Positions 6,501-12,710 of a DNA stretch of 15,953 nucleotides are shown piece after piece. The first letter of the stretch is position 1; every line of letters starts with the position of its first letter. The notes beneath the pieces were generated by a model that was not told the DNA's origin, did no database searches, and was given only the letters and a program-made list of their open reading frames with translations. Both the position numbers and the translations under genes were made by a program. The stretch is taken from positions 1 to 15,953 of the forward strand of contig JAUYPS010000045.1 in NCBI GenBank assembly GCA_030695705.1, given 5' to 3'. Source of the stretch: a bacterium (GTDB lineage Bacteria > Patescibacteriota > Minisyncoccia > 2-02-FULL-40-12 > IGHO2-12-FULL-4).

Positions 6501-7486
6501 CCAAGATAGTCAAATCGGCTTTGAAAGAAGTTGGAGAAGAAGAGTTAATGCCGGAAGAAGATAGTTTATTTATGGTTACTCGGGGAGGATATTTAAAACG
6601 CATGGCGCCTGATGTTTTGAAGGTGCAAAAACGTGGAGGCAAGGGATTGATCGGAATCGAAACCAAAGAAGAAGATATTGTCAGCCAATTTTTCATGGCC
6701 AACACCCATGACACAATTTTGTTTTTCACCAACTCCGGTCGGGCCTTTCAGGTTAAAGGATATGAAGTGCCTGAATCGAGCCGGACTTCCAAAGGAAAGG
6801 CGATAGTTAATTTTCTGAACATTTCTCCGACAGAATCAGTCACGGCCGTAGTGCCGATTGCCAAGGATCGCAAGGGCATGTATCTTTTTATGGCTACCAA
6901 AAACGGTGTGGTTAAAAAAGTGGCTCTAACTGACTTTCAGAAGGTGCGCAGTAACGGTCTGGCCGCCATTAAACTTAAGAAAGACGACGAGCTTAAATGG
7001 GTGTGGGGTACTTCCGGCAAAGATCAGATAATGATGATTTCTTCGGATGGCAGTTCCATTCGTTTCAAAGAAAGCGATGTTAGGCCGATGGGAAGGGTCG
7101 CTTCAGGGGTGATTGGAATGCGTTTAGACAAAGATGCCAAAATTGTGGGCATGGAAGTTGTTTCAGCCGATGTGCCGGAAAAGGACTTTAAACTTTTGGT
7201 GGTGATGGACAAGGGCTATGGTAAGCGCACAGATTTGCGCTACTACAAGGTTCAGCATCGCGGAGGCAGGGGAATTATGACGGCTAAAATTACAACAAAA
7301 ACAGGTCAGATTATCTCCGCCCATTTAGTTAATCCAGAGGACATGGAAATTATCGCTGTTTCTCAAAAGGGCCAGGTGATTCGCACGGAGTTAGGCAGTA
7401 TTTCCGTGCTTGGCCGGGCTACTCAAGGCGTGCGCATTATGCGTATGTCGACCGGCGACTCCGTGGCCTCAGTAGTGGTGGTGTAG
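3590..7486 (+). CDS. gyrA: DNA gyrase subunit A containing an intein
   Basis: 1298 codons; removing the intein (residues 85-557) leaves 825 aa, normal for GyrA. GyrA cuts and reseals DNA to introduce negative supercoils together with GyrB. Visible features: N-terminal [28 protein letters not shown], joined after splicing to GKFHPHGD (561-567), the catalytic Arg-Tyr (Y607 in AMRYSEA; spliced 134), a coiled-coil tower and GRGxxx exit-gate region, and a C-terminal beta-pinwheel. The GyrA box QKRGGKG (1013-1019; spliced 540-546) argues for gyrase, not topoisomerase IV. A second box-like QHRGGRG occurs at 1222-1228. The position equivalent to E. coli Ser83 is Val568. The start ATG has no strong Shine-Dalgarno. 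gyrB is not in the window. Confidence 0.95.
   Translation: [1298 protein letters not shown]
3842..5260 (+). other. GyrA intein with LAGLIDADG homing endonuclease (473 aa)
   Basis: Begins at Cys85 (CFVQNTLVS, block A) and ends at His556-Asn557, followed by extein Cys558. Block F ([16 protein letters not shown], from about 537) and block G (GVLSHN-C) are canonical. The two dodecapeptide motifs of a LAGLIDADG endonuclease are present: FGLLISDGW with Asp211 and [10 protein letters not shown] with Asp324, so the endonuclease may be active. Block B is unusual: where T-x-x-H is expected there is TLSQ (144-147), with Gln147 in the His place. Protein splicing would join Glu84 to Cys558. The site is before the E. 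coli Val73 position, next to HPHGD, not at the catalytic tyrosine as in mycobacterial GyrA inteins. The segment is visibly A+T-richer than the flanking gyrA, fitting later acquisition. Confidence 0.93.
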
Positions 7487-7505
7487 GCTAACGTATCAAA
7501 AAAAG

Positions 7506-7536
7506 TTGACAAAGTATCACAAAAGTGATACTTTGT
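7506..7536 (+). promoter_or_regulatory. Promoter with overlapping inverted-repeat operator
   Basis: Consensus TTGACA (7506-7511), 17-nt spacer, and TACTTT (7529-7534) preceded by TG-A (extended -10). A perfect 12-bp inverted repeat, 7509-7520 and 7525-7536, with a 4-nt spacer overlaps the end of the -35, the spacer and the -10. A repressor bound there would block RNA polymerase. The winged-helix protein two genes downstream (7754) is the obvious candidate for autoregulation. Confidence 0.7.
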
Positions 7537-7573
7537 TGTAAACTGAACCTTAAAATTAAGAAAGGAGTAAGCC

Positions 7574-7753
7574 ATGAATTTGGATAACAAGTTATCAATT
7601 TTATCAATTTTGACCTCTTTATTTTTGATTTTCTTGGTCTTATCAGAATACTTCTGGCAAATCGCTTGGCCATGGTATGTTTACTTTGGCCTTACTGTGG
7701 GGGTGTTTCTTCAGTTTGTTTTTTCCATGAAAAAAGTGTGGAAGGAGGAATAA
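7574..7753 (+). CDS. Small two-helix membrane protein (59 aa)
   Basis: ATG at 7574 with a strong Shine-Dalgarno (AAAGGAG, 7561-7567) 6 bases ahead. The stop TAA at 7751-7753 abuts the ATG of the next gene. Two hydrophobic segments, about residues 7-23 and 33-51, are separated by an aromatic turn (EYFWQIAWPWYVYF); the end is basic (MKKVWKEE). It is too short for a known enzyme and I recognise no family. The first gene of a two-gene operon, it may be a membrane partner or sensor for the DNA-binding protein that follows, comparable in layout to small anti-regulator or toxin-like membrane peptides; this is inference only. Confidence 0.75.
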   Translation: MNLDNKLSILSILTSLFLIFLVLSEYFWQIAWPWYVYFGLTVGVFLQFVFSMKKVWKEE

Positions 7754-8314
7754 ATGGCTAAGAATAACTCTTTTAAAATTGCAGAGCAGTTTATTGCTCA
7801 TCTCCGTCTCCACAGTGGGCGTATCGGAGGCCATATTGCAGTTAATCAAAGTCAGTTGGCTAAAAGTTTTGACTGTGGTACCAGCGCTTTGCGCGCCTGG
7901 ATTGAGCGTTTGATGGAGGCAAAGATTATCAACCGCTCAAACAGCCCTGGTCCGGATGGGGTTGATTACTGGCTTATCGACGATACCATGCGAGTGCCTG
8001 AATGGCGCGATAATTTAGCTCTTGCGTTAAAAATGAATGTGGCCAAAAGTCCACGGTTTAACGTGGGGCAGAGATTTGGTGTGCTTTATAATCTTTTACG
8101 GGAGATGAGAAGCGGTCTTGAGTCCGAGTTGGTGGTGCTCAAAGAGGAGGTGGACAAAGGGAGTAAACGCATTAAAGAGCTGGAGGAAGAATTGTCCACA
8201 GAACGATTTGAAAGGAACAAAGACGCTATTATAATACGGGAACTGGAGGTGGCCAATCGGGAACTCACGGCCTCTGTAAACTTCTACGAAAAAAAGGCGG
8301 CAGCCGAGGTTTAA
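7754..8314 (+). CDS. Winged-helix DNA-binding protein with C-terminal coiled coil (186 aa)
   Basis: ATG directly after the previous stop, with GGAGGA (7744-7749) as Shine-Dalgarno. Residues 31-62 look like a helix-turn-helix (NQSQLAKSFDCGTSALRAWI, then ERLMEAKIINRS), and residues 63-76 like the wing of a GntR/MarR-type winged helix. Residues about 118-180 form a long charged heptad-like coiled coil (KELEEELSTERFE), so the protein should dimerise or oligomerise. It has no ligand-binding domain of a known family. The operon's promoter carries a perfect inverted repeat, which would suit a dimer of this protein as autorepressor. Some plasmid or phage replication-related proteins also combine a winged helix with a coiled coil, so a regulator role is likely but not proven. 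Confidence 0.75.
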   Translation: MAKNNSFKIAEQFIAHLRLHSGRIGGHIAVNQSQLAKSFDCGTSALRAWIERLMEAKIINRSNSPGPDGVDYWLIDDTMRVPEWRDNLALALKMNVAKSPRFNVGQRFGVLYNLLREMRSGLESELVVLKEEVDKGSKRIKELEEELSTERFERNKDAIIIRELEVANRELTASVNFYEKKAAAEV

Positions 8315-8329
8315 CCTCGGTTTTATTTT
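8304..8329 (+). terminator. Intrinsic terminator overlapping the stop codon at 8312-8314
   Basis: CCGAGG (8304-8309) pairs with CCTCGG (8315-8320); the stop codon TAA lies in the loop. A T-rich tail (TTTTATTTT) follows. It terminates the two-gene operon. Confidence 0.85.
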
Positions 8330-8369
8330 GCTTGTTGTTGATTATTTTCTATTTAAGCGGCGTTACTTG

Positions 8370-8378
8370 TGTTAAAAT
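8370..8378 (+). promoter_or_regulatory. Extended -10 leaderless promoter of the methyltransferase
   Basis: TG-T followed by TAAAAT (8373-8378), 6 bases before the ATG at 8385. No recognisable -35, as is usual with extended -10 promoters. Transcription would start at or beside the ATG. Confidence 0.6.
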
Positions 8379-8384
8379 AAAAAC

Positions 8385-8939
8385 ATGCCTGAAATGCCGA
8401 TTGGTTCCGGTGGTTTTATGAATCCCGAGGTGATCGTGGAAAGTTTTGGTTTACAGCCGGGAATGAAGGTGGCCGATTTTGGTGCGGGCGCCGGTTACTT
8501 TACGATTTTAATAGCCAAAAGAGTGGGGGAGAACGGAGTGGTTACGGCGTTGGATATCATGGAAAGCGCTCTGGAAACAGTGCGAGCCAAGGCCTCCGCT
8601 TCCGGTTTAAAAAATTTGCAGACGACGCGGGCCGACCTGGAAGTAGTTGGCGGTTCGGCCTTGCCGGATAATTCCCAGAATGTAGTTTTATTGGCCAATA
8701 TTCTTTTTCAGTCCCCTAAAAAAGTAGAAATTGTTAAAGAGGCCAAGCGGGTTTTAGTTCCTGGCGGATTAGTAATTGTGATTGACTGGAAAAAAGAGGC
8801 CAACGGGGGACTCGGGCCGCCGGCGGAGTTAAAAATAGACAAACAGGAATTAATGTCAATGCTGGAAAAAGAAGGATTAATTTTTGTTAATGATATTGAC
8901 GCCGGTAGTTTTCATTTCGGTTTTATTTTTAAAAAATAG
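8385..8939 (+). CDS. Class I SAM-dependent methyltransferase
   Basis: 184 aa. Motif I is VADFGAGAGYFT (residues 29-40), which binds S-adenosylmethionine. The acidic ribose-contacting residue is Asp57 in TALDIME. Then come a post-I region with DLEVVGGSALPDNSQNVVLL (motif II) and a motif III-like KRVLVPGGLVIVIDW (121-135). This is the UbiE/type-11-like methyltransferase core with no extra domain. The substrate is unknown; the N-terminal FMNPEVIVESFGLQPGMK is typical of generic small-molecule methyltransferases. Cytoplasmic and probably monocistronic, with its own leaderless promoter and a terminator upstream. No Shine-Dalgarno is visible; an alternative ATG at 8394 would shorten it by three residues. 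Confidence 0.85.
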   Translation: MPEMPIGSGGFMNPEVIVESFGLQPGMKVADFGAGAGYFTILIAKRVGENGVVTALDIMESALETVRAKASASGLKNLQTTRADLEVVGGSALPDNSQNVVLLANILFQSPKKVEIVKEAKRVLVPGGLVIVIDWKKEANGGLGPPAELKIDKQELMSMLEKEGLIFVNDIDAGSFHFGFIFKK

Positions 8940-8956
8940 CGACCAGAGGCGCAGGG

Positions 8957-8998
8957 GAACAGTTTTTGTTTTAATTATTTAAAACAAAAACTTTGTTC
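8957..8998. repeat. Inverted repeat between the methyltransferase and the solute-binding protein
   Basis: A perfect 13-bp A/T-rich pair (8962-8974 with 8979-8991, loop 4 nt) is extended by GAACA (8957-8961) pairing with TGTTC (8994-8998) across a two-base bulge. It starts 17 bases after the methyltransferase stop. Likely roles are an mRNA 3'-end hairpin or terminator, or a control element in the leader of the downstream cluster. Confidence 0.55.
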
Positions 8999-9020
8999 AC
9001 CGGAGCCTTTCGAGATTACT

Positions 9021-10340
9021 TTGCCTTTAGGAAATAACAAACTTTTTTATATCGCGGGCGGGTTAGTGGTGGGAGTAATTTTGTTAGTGATGATTATTTT
9101 CCTTGGCCGGGGCTTTACTCCGCCTGGTGGTAATGAAAGGTCCGACCTGACTTTCTGGGGGGTATTTGATAGTCCGGAAAACTTCCGGGCCAGCATTGAC
9201 GCTTATCAAAATCAAAATCCAAACATTCGGATTAATTACCGGCAATTTAGTTTTGAGGACTATGAGAAGTCCTTGGTGAATGCCTTTGCTTCCGGCACCG
9301 GTCCTGATATTTTTCTAATTCACAATACCTGGCTGCCCAAGCATCAGACCCGGATCGCGCCCTTGCCACAACAAATTCCTGGAGAAGATACTCCCCTCTT
9401 TACTTTGAAGGATTTTAAAGACCAATTTGTTGATGTAACAGGAGAAGACTTGCTGGTAAACAGTGAAATTTATGGCTTGCCGATTTATGTGGACACTTTA
9501 GGCCTTTATTACAATAAAGATATTTTTAATTCTTTGGGGATTGCTAAGCCGCCGCAGACCTGGAACGAGTTTAATAACACAGTGGAAAAAATTACTACTT
9601 CCGATGATAATAACAACATTTCTCGTTCAGGAGCGGCCATCGGCACCGCTCGCAATATCAACCGTTCCACCGATATTCTTTCTCTCCTGATGATTCAAAG
9701 CGGAGTGCCGATGGTTAACGATGACTATACCTCCGCTGATCTGTCTAAATATCTGGAAGGACAGGACTTGGCGCATATTGCCTTGGAGTATTATACTGAT
9801 TTTGCCAATCCGGCTAAACGGGTTTACACCTGGAACAATGCTCAGCATTTTTCTATTGATGCTTTCCAAGAGGGTATTACAGCCATGATGTTTAATTATT
9901 CGCATCAGATTCCCCTGCTTCGTTCCAAAGCTCCCCGGCTTAATTTTGGGATAGCATCTATGCCACAGCTAAATCAAGCGCAAAGTGCCAACTACGCCAG
10001 TTACTGGGCGCCAACGGTTTCCAAATTTTCTAAAAATTCAACAGCGGCCTGGAGGTTCTTGGTTTACTTGAGTTCTGCTCCGGGTGTAGTGCCTTATATC
10101 AACAGCACTAACCATCCGGTGGCCCGACGTGATCTGATCGATCAGCAGACTACTGATCCGGACCTTGGTGTTTTTGCCAAGCAGACCTTAAGCGCTAAAT
10201 CCTGGTATCAGATAGATAACCTGGCTATTGAAAACATTCTGGCGGATTTAATTGATGATGTTAATTTCGGGCGCCAGTCGATTGCCGAGGCCTTACGCGC
10301 GGCGGAAAATAAAATTACGCTGTTAATGCAAAGACAATAG
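9021..10340 (+). CDS. Membrane-anchored ABC-type solute-binding protein (family 1)
   Basis: 439 aa from a TTG at 9021; no better ATG/GTG keeps the anchor. Residues 9-29 are a strong transmembrane helix, followed by a Pro/Gly-rich linker and then an extracellular solute-binding domain: LTFWGVFDSPENF, FEDYEKSLVNAFASGTGPDIFLIHNTW, GLPIYVDTLGLYYNKDIF, TWNEF, and a late YASYWAPTVSKFSKNSTAAWRFLVYLSS. These are the landmarks of the maltose/sugar-binding (SBP_bac_1) family. There is no lipobox Cys, so it is held by the helix. Neither permease nor ATPase genes are nearby. The following gene begins 2 bases after its stop, suggesting translational coupling to the pilin-like cluster. A receptor or adhesion role in the cluster is an inference. 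Confidence 0.85.
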   Translation: MPLGNNKLFYIAGGLVVGVILLVMIIFLGRGFTPPGGNERSDLTFWGVFDSPENFRASIDAYQNQNPNIRINYRQFSFEDYEKSLVNAFASGTGPDIFLIHNTWLPKHQTRIAPLPQQIPGEDTPLFTLKDFKDQFVDVTGEDLLVNSEIYGLPIYVDTLGLYYNKDIFNSLGIAKPPQTWNEFNNTVEKITTSDDNNNISRSGAAIGTARNINRSTDILSLLMIQSGVPMVNDDYTSADLSKYLEGQDLAHIALEYYTDFANPAKRVYTWNNAQHFSIDAFQEGITAMMFNYSHQIPLLRSKAPRLNFGIASMPQLNQAQSANYASYWAPTVSKFSKNSTAAWRFLVYLSSAPGVVPYINSTNHPVARRDLIDQQTTDPDLGVFAKQTLSAKSWYQIDNLAIENILADLIDDVNFGRQSIAEALRAAENKITLLMQRQ

Positions 10341-10342
10341 GT

Positions 10343-11455
10343 ATGAAAAACTCAAACCATAATACCTCTTCGGTCGTCAGAAATCCCAACGAGATTTCTG
10401 ACTCGCGCAAAGTTGCTCGCGTTGTCAAGAGCCCCTCGACAAGCTCGGGGTCGTTGACAAACCGTGCCGCTCGTAGCTTTGAGCGTCCTCAGAGGTACTA
10501 TGTTTTGAGTTTTATTTTATTAATCTTTGGCATCTTTTTGCTGACCTCTCCGGCGCTGGCCTTAGATCCTCTAGTGCCGGCGTGCGGAAGAACTGATGCA
10601 GAGAAACTCTGTACCACCTGTGACTTTTTGGTTGTGGCTAAAAATATCAGCGACTTTATTTTGTTTTATTTAGTGCCGGCCCTTTCGGCTCTGTTTTTTA
10701 TCTGGGCCGGATTTCTAATTTTGCTCGGTGGGGGTCTTACGGCGCAGGTGGCCAAAGGCCAAAATATTTTTCGGACGACGGTTTATGGTTTGTTAATAAT
10801 TTTTTTGTCTTGGATGATCGTCAATACGGTTATCCGTACCGTAGCTAGAGACGAAAATATCGCCGAGAACTGGTGGAAGCTGGAATGCCGGGAAACGGTC
10901 GGAGGAGCCTTAGTACCCACTGATAAAGCAAGAGTTCCATCCAATGAAGATTTGTCGAGAGGACAGCCGTTGGCGCAAGACCTTTTAAATTTGGGAATAA
11001 TTTTTGACGCTAATGCCGACTGCGGAGGAAATTTTCATGCCAGAGGAAACATTCAAAGCATCGCTGCTGGCAATTTTCCCGCGGTTTGTTCCAGAGATTG
11101 TAAAACCAAGACCCCGGCTTGTTTGGCGGGAGGACAAAATGGTAATATTTCAGTTAACTCGAGGATTTTGGAAGGATTAAAAGGTCTTCATCCAAATTTG
11201 AAAAATAAACATGGCGCCAGTTTTATTGTTACTTCTTTTACTACCGGTATTCACTCTCCAAATTCAACACACTATACTGGCGAGGCAGTAGATATTGTGG
11301 TTAACTCTGATGATCCGGCTGTTTGGAGAGAGGCGCGGTCTTTTTTAAGAGGTTTTGGCGGCACACCAATTTGCGAACGAAAATCTGATTCCCAAGATGA
11401 ACCAAATTGTAATTTAAATTTAATCAATCATATCCACTGGACACTACGAAAATGA
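10343..11455 (+). CDS. VirB2/TrbC-like two-helix protein fused to an M15/LAS-type peptidase domain
   Basis: 370 aa. Residues 1-52 are a low-complexity leader coded by a palindromic repeat cluster; 53-74 is a signal peptide (ending TSPALALD); 80-93 is Cys-rich. Residues 99-130 and 144-168 are two transmembrane helices joined by a short Gly/Lys-containing turn, like VirB2/TrbC pilins. Residues about 215-370 form a periplasmic or extracellular domain with the zinc DD-peptidase signature SxHxxGxAxD (Ser308, His310, Gly313, Ala315, Asp317) and a final HxH (His363, His365). This matches the M15/lysostaphin/Hedgehog (LAS) fold: D-Ala-D-Ala carboxypeptidase or peptidoglycan endopeptidase. Several Cys suggest disulfides. 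It overlaps the next gene by ATGA. It probably trims the wall where the appendage exits (inference). TTG at 10505 with AGAGGT upstream is an alternative start. Confidence 0.75.
   Translation: MKNSNHNTSSVVRNPNEISDSRKVARVVKSPSTSSGSLTNRAARSFERPQRYYVLSFILLIFGIFLLTSPALALDPLVPACGRTDAEKLCTTCDFLVVAKNISDFILFYLVPALSALFFIWAGFLILLGGGLTAQVAKGQNIFRTTVYGLLIIFLSWMIVNTVIRTVARDENIAENWWKLECRETVGGALVPTDKARVPSNEDLSRGQPLAQDLLNLGIIFDANADCGGNFHARGNIQSIAAGNFPAVCSRDCKTKTPACLAGGQNGNISVNSRILEGLKGLHPNLKNKHGASFIVTSFTTGIHSPNSTHYTGEAVDIVVNSDDPAVWREARSFLRGFGGTPICERKSDSQDEPNCNLNLINHIHWTLRK
10376..10485. repeat. Cluster of four palindromic hairpins inside the coding start
   Basis: Successive inverted repeats: GTCAGAAATC (10376-10385)/GATTTCTGAC (10393-10402); GCAA/TTGC flanked by CGC/GCG (10404-10421); TTGTCAA (10422-10428)/TTGACAA (10454-10460) enclosing CCCC/GGGG around CTCGACAAGCTCG; and CGCTC (10468-10472)/GAGCG (10481-10485). 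The third unit resembles the widespread CCCTTCGACAAGCTCAGGG-type interspersed palindrome. It reads in frame as SPSTSSG. It looks like an extragenic-type repeat that entered a gene. Confidence 0.7.
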
Positions 11456-12273
11456 AAAAATATTTTTTAAAAATTTTTGTATTTGCAATCATAGCATCAT
11501 TTTTTTTATTTTTAAGCGCTGAAGCGGTCAATGTAAAAAATAGCTGTCAAAATGGGGTTTGCACCAGTACGAGTGACGACTTAGCCAGCGGATCAACGGG
11601 GATTGATCTTAATAAAATAGTTAATCTAACCTTTTCTGTTTACAGACAAGCCGAACCGAGTCAGCCACCGATTTGCAACGAAGGGACACAGCTTTTTTAC
11701 GCTGTCAGGCATGGTATCGGTGGCAGTGCTACCAATTGGGATTATGTTAGGGCCGGTTCGGGAGAAAGCGTTCAATATACTTTTAATTCCGGACCGGATC
11801 AGCAAAAAAACCGTTATCAAGGAGTATTTTATTGCTGGTCTTTCCAAGGAACTTCTAGGGCTAATGTGGATAAAGTGATAAATCAGCTTAAAGTTTTTAA
11901 CCAAGTTTGGTTTACTCCGGAATTTAACATGGCTTCCGGAACAGTATTACCGGTGACCGGGAATACGAAAAAAACGGATACCGGCAGTAAAGACAAATCA
12001 ACCTCTCTGGAATTTTCTAATCCCCTGGCAGCGGAAACTTTTATTGAACTGCTCCAGAGCATTCAGACATGGCTTTTTAACCTTGCCTTACCAATTGCCG
12101 TTATGGTGATTGTTATTTCCGGAATCATGATGATGGCTTCCGGGTCAAAGCCGGAGTGGTTTACCAAAGGCAAGAAAATGCTCTTGTGGGCGGTAGTCGG
12201 TTTGGCGGTGATTTTAATCGGAGAAGGATTTTTGAAATTAATCGAAAGCATAATAAACTTAAAGAACCGATGA
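11452..12273 (+). CDS. Exported protein with C-terminal VirB2/TrbC-like two-helix segment (273 aa)
   Basis: Starts in the ATGA overlap with the previous gene (11452-11455). Residues 1-25 are a classical signal peptide (basic start, long hydrophobic core, AEA before the cleavage). Residues about 30-165 form an extracytoplasmic domain with Cys33, Cys37, Cys75 and Cys128, able to form disulfides, which I do not recognise. Residues 166-190 are a Lys/Thr/Ser linker. Residues 206-231 and 242-264 are two transmembrane helices around a turn GSKPEWFTKGKK, the VirB2/TrbC layout seen in the neighbours. It may be a pilin-like subunit with a displayed domain. It ends in an ATGA overlap with the next gene, so expression is translationally coupled. 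Confidence 0.75.
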   Translation: MKKYFLKIFVFAIIASFFLFLSAEAVNVKNSCQNGVCTSTSDDLASGSTGIDLNKIVNLTFSVYRQAEPSQPPICNEGTQLFYAVRHGIGGSATNWDYVRAGSGESVQYTFNSGPDQQKNRYQGVFYCWSFQGTSRANVDKVINQLKVFNQVWFTPEFNMASGTVLPVTGNTKKTDTGSKDKSTSLEFSNPLAAETFIELLQSIQTWLFNLALPIAVMVIVISGIMMMASGSKPEWFTKGKKMLLWAVVGLAVILIGEGFLKLIESIINLKNR

Positions 12274-12665
12274 GAACAAATAATTTTCGAGTAGGTGTGT
12301 GGCTGATTTGCTTGATCTTAGTTTTTTCTTTTTTCTTTTTGGTTTTGCCGGTTCAAGCGGCCGAAAACCCTTTGGGTAATTTTCCTGGGGAAGATTTGGA
12401 GGCGGGAGATATTACCAAAATCGTGGTTGGTTTAAGCTGTTGGCTGACGCGGGTAGCTTTTACCTTGACTACTATTTTTGTAATCATTGCCGGGTTTCGA
12501 TTTATGGTAGCGCAGGGAAATTCGGCCAAATACACAGAAGCGGTTAAAAATTTCCAGATGGTCTTGTGGGGGATATTGGTGATCTATGGCGTCTATGTTA
12601 TAATTGCCACAGTCGCTCACGCGGTGGGGATTGAAAATTTTTCTTTCATTCCTCTAGTGTGTTAA
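12270..12665 (+). CDS. VirB2/TrbC-like pilin-type protein (131 aa)
   Basis: The true start is the ATG at 12270 in an ATGA overlap with the upstream gene; the same frame is open further upstream (from 12156) but that part is inside the previous gene and the signal peptide begins at 12270. Residues 1-30 are a signal peptide (Leu/Phe-rich core, PVQA-AE cleavage). Residues 49-80 and 95-119 are two transmembrane helices with the turn AQGNSAKYTEAVKN, closely matching the TrbC/VirB2 pattern of GF-x-FM-x-A-x-G followed by a Lys/Asn segment and a second helix. No other domain. Single Cys57 and C-terminal Cys131. A major or minor pilin subunit is the best guess. Confidence 0.8.
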   Translation: MRTNNFRVGVWLICLILVFSFFFLVLPVQAAENPLGNFPGEDLEAGDITKIVVGLSCWLTRVAFTLTTIFVIIAGFRFMVAQGNSAKYTEAVKNFQMVLWGILVIYGVYVIIATVAHAVGIENFSFIPLVC

Positions 12666-12710
12666 AATTTGGTTAATTAATTTGAATTTATTTTATGAAG
12701 GGAGGTGCGT

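Noticed and set aside
3590..7486. Topoisomerase IV subunit A (ParC)
   Set aside because: The GyrA box QKRGGKG is present at the start of the C-terminal domain, which marks gyrase.
10376..10485. CRISPR array
   Set aside because: The units are different inverted repeats of unequal size without constant repeats and spacers.
12156..12269. Upstream extension of the 131-aa pilin-like gene
   Set aside because: It overlaps the end of the preceding gene by over 110 bases in another frame. The signal peptide and ATGA overlap place the start at 12270.
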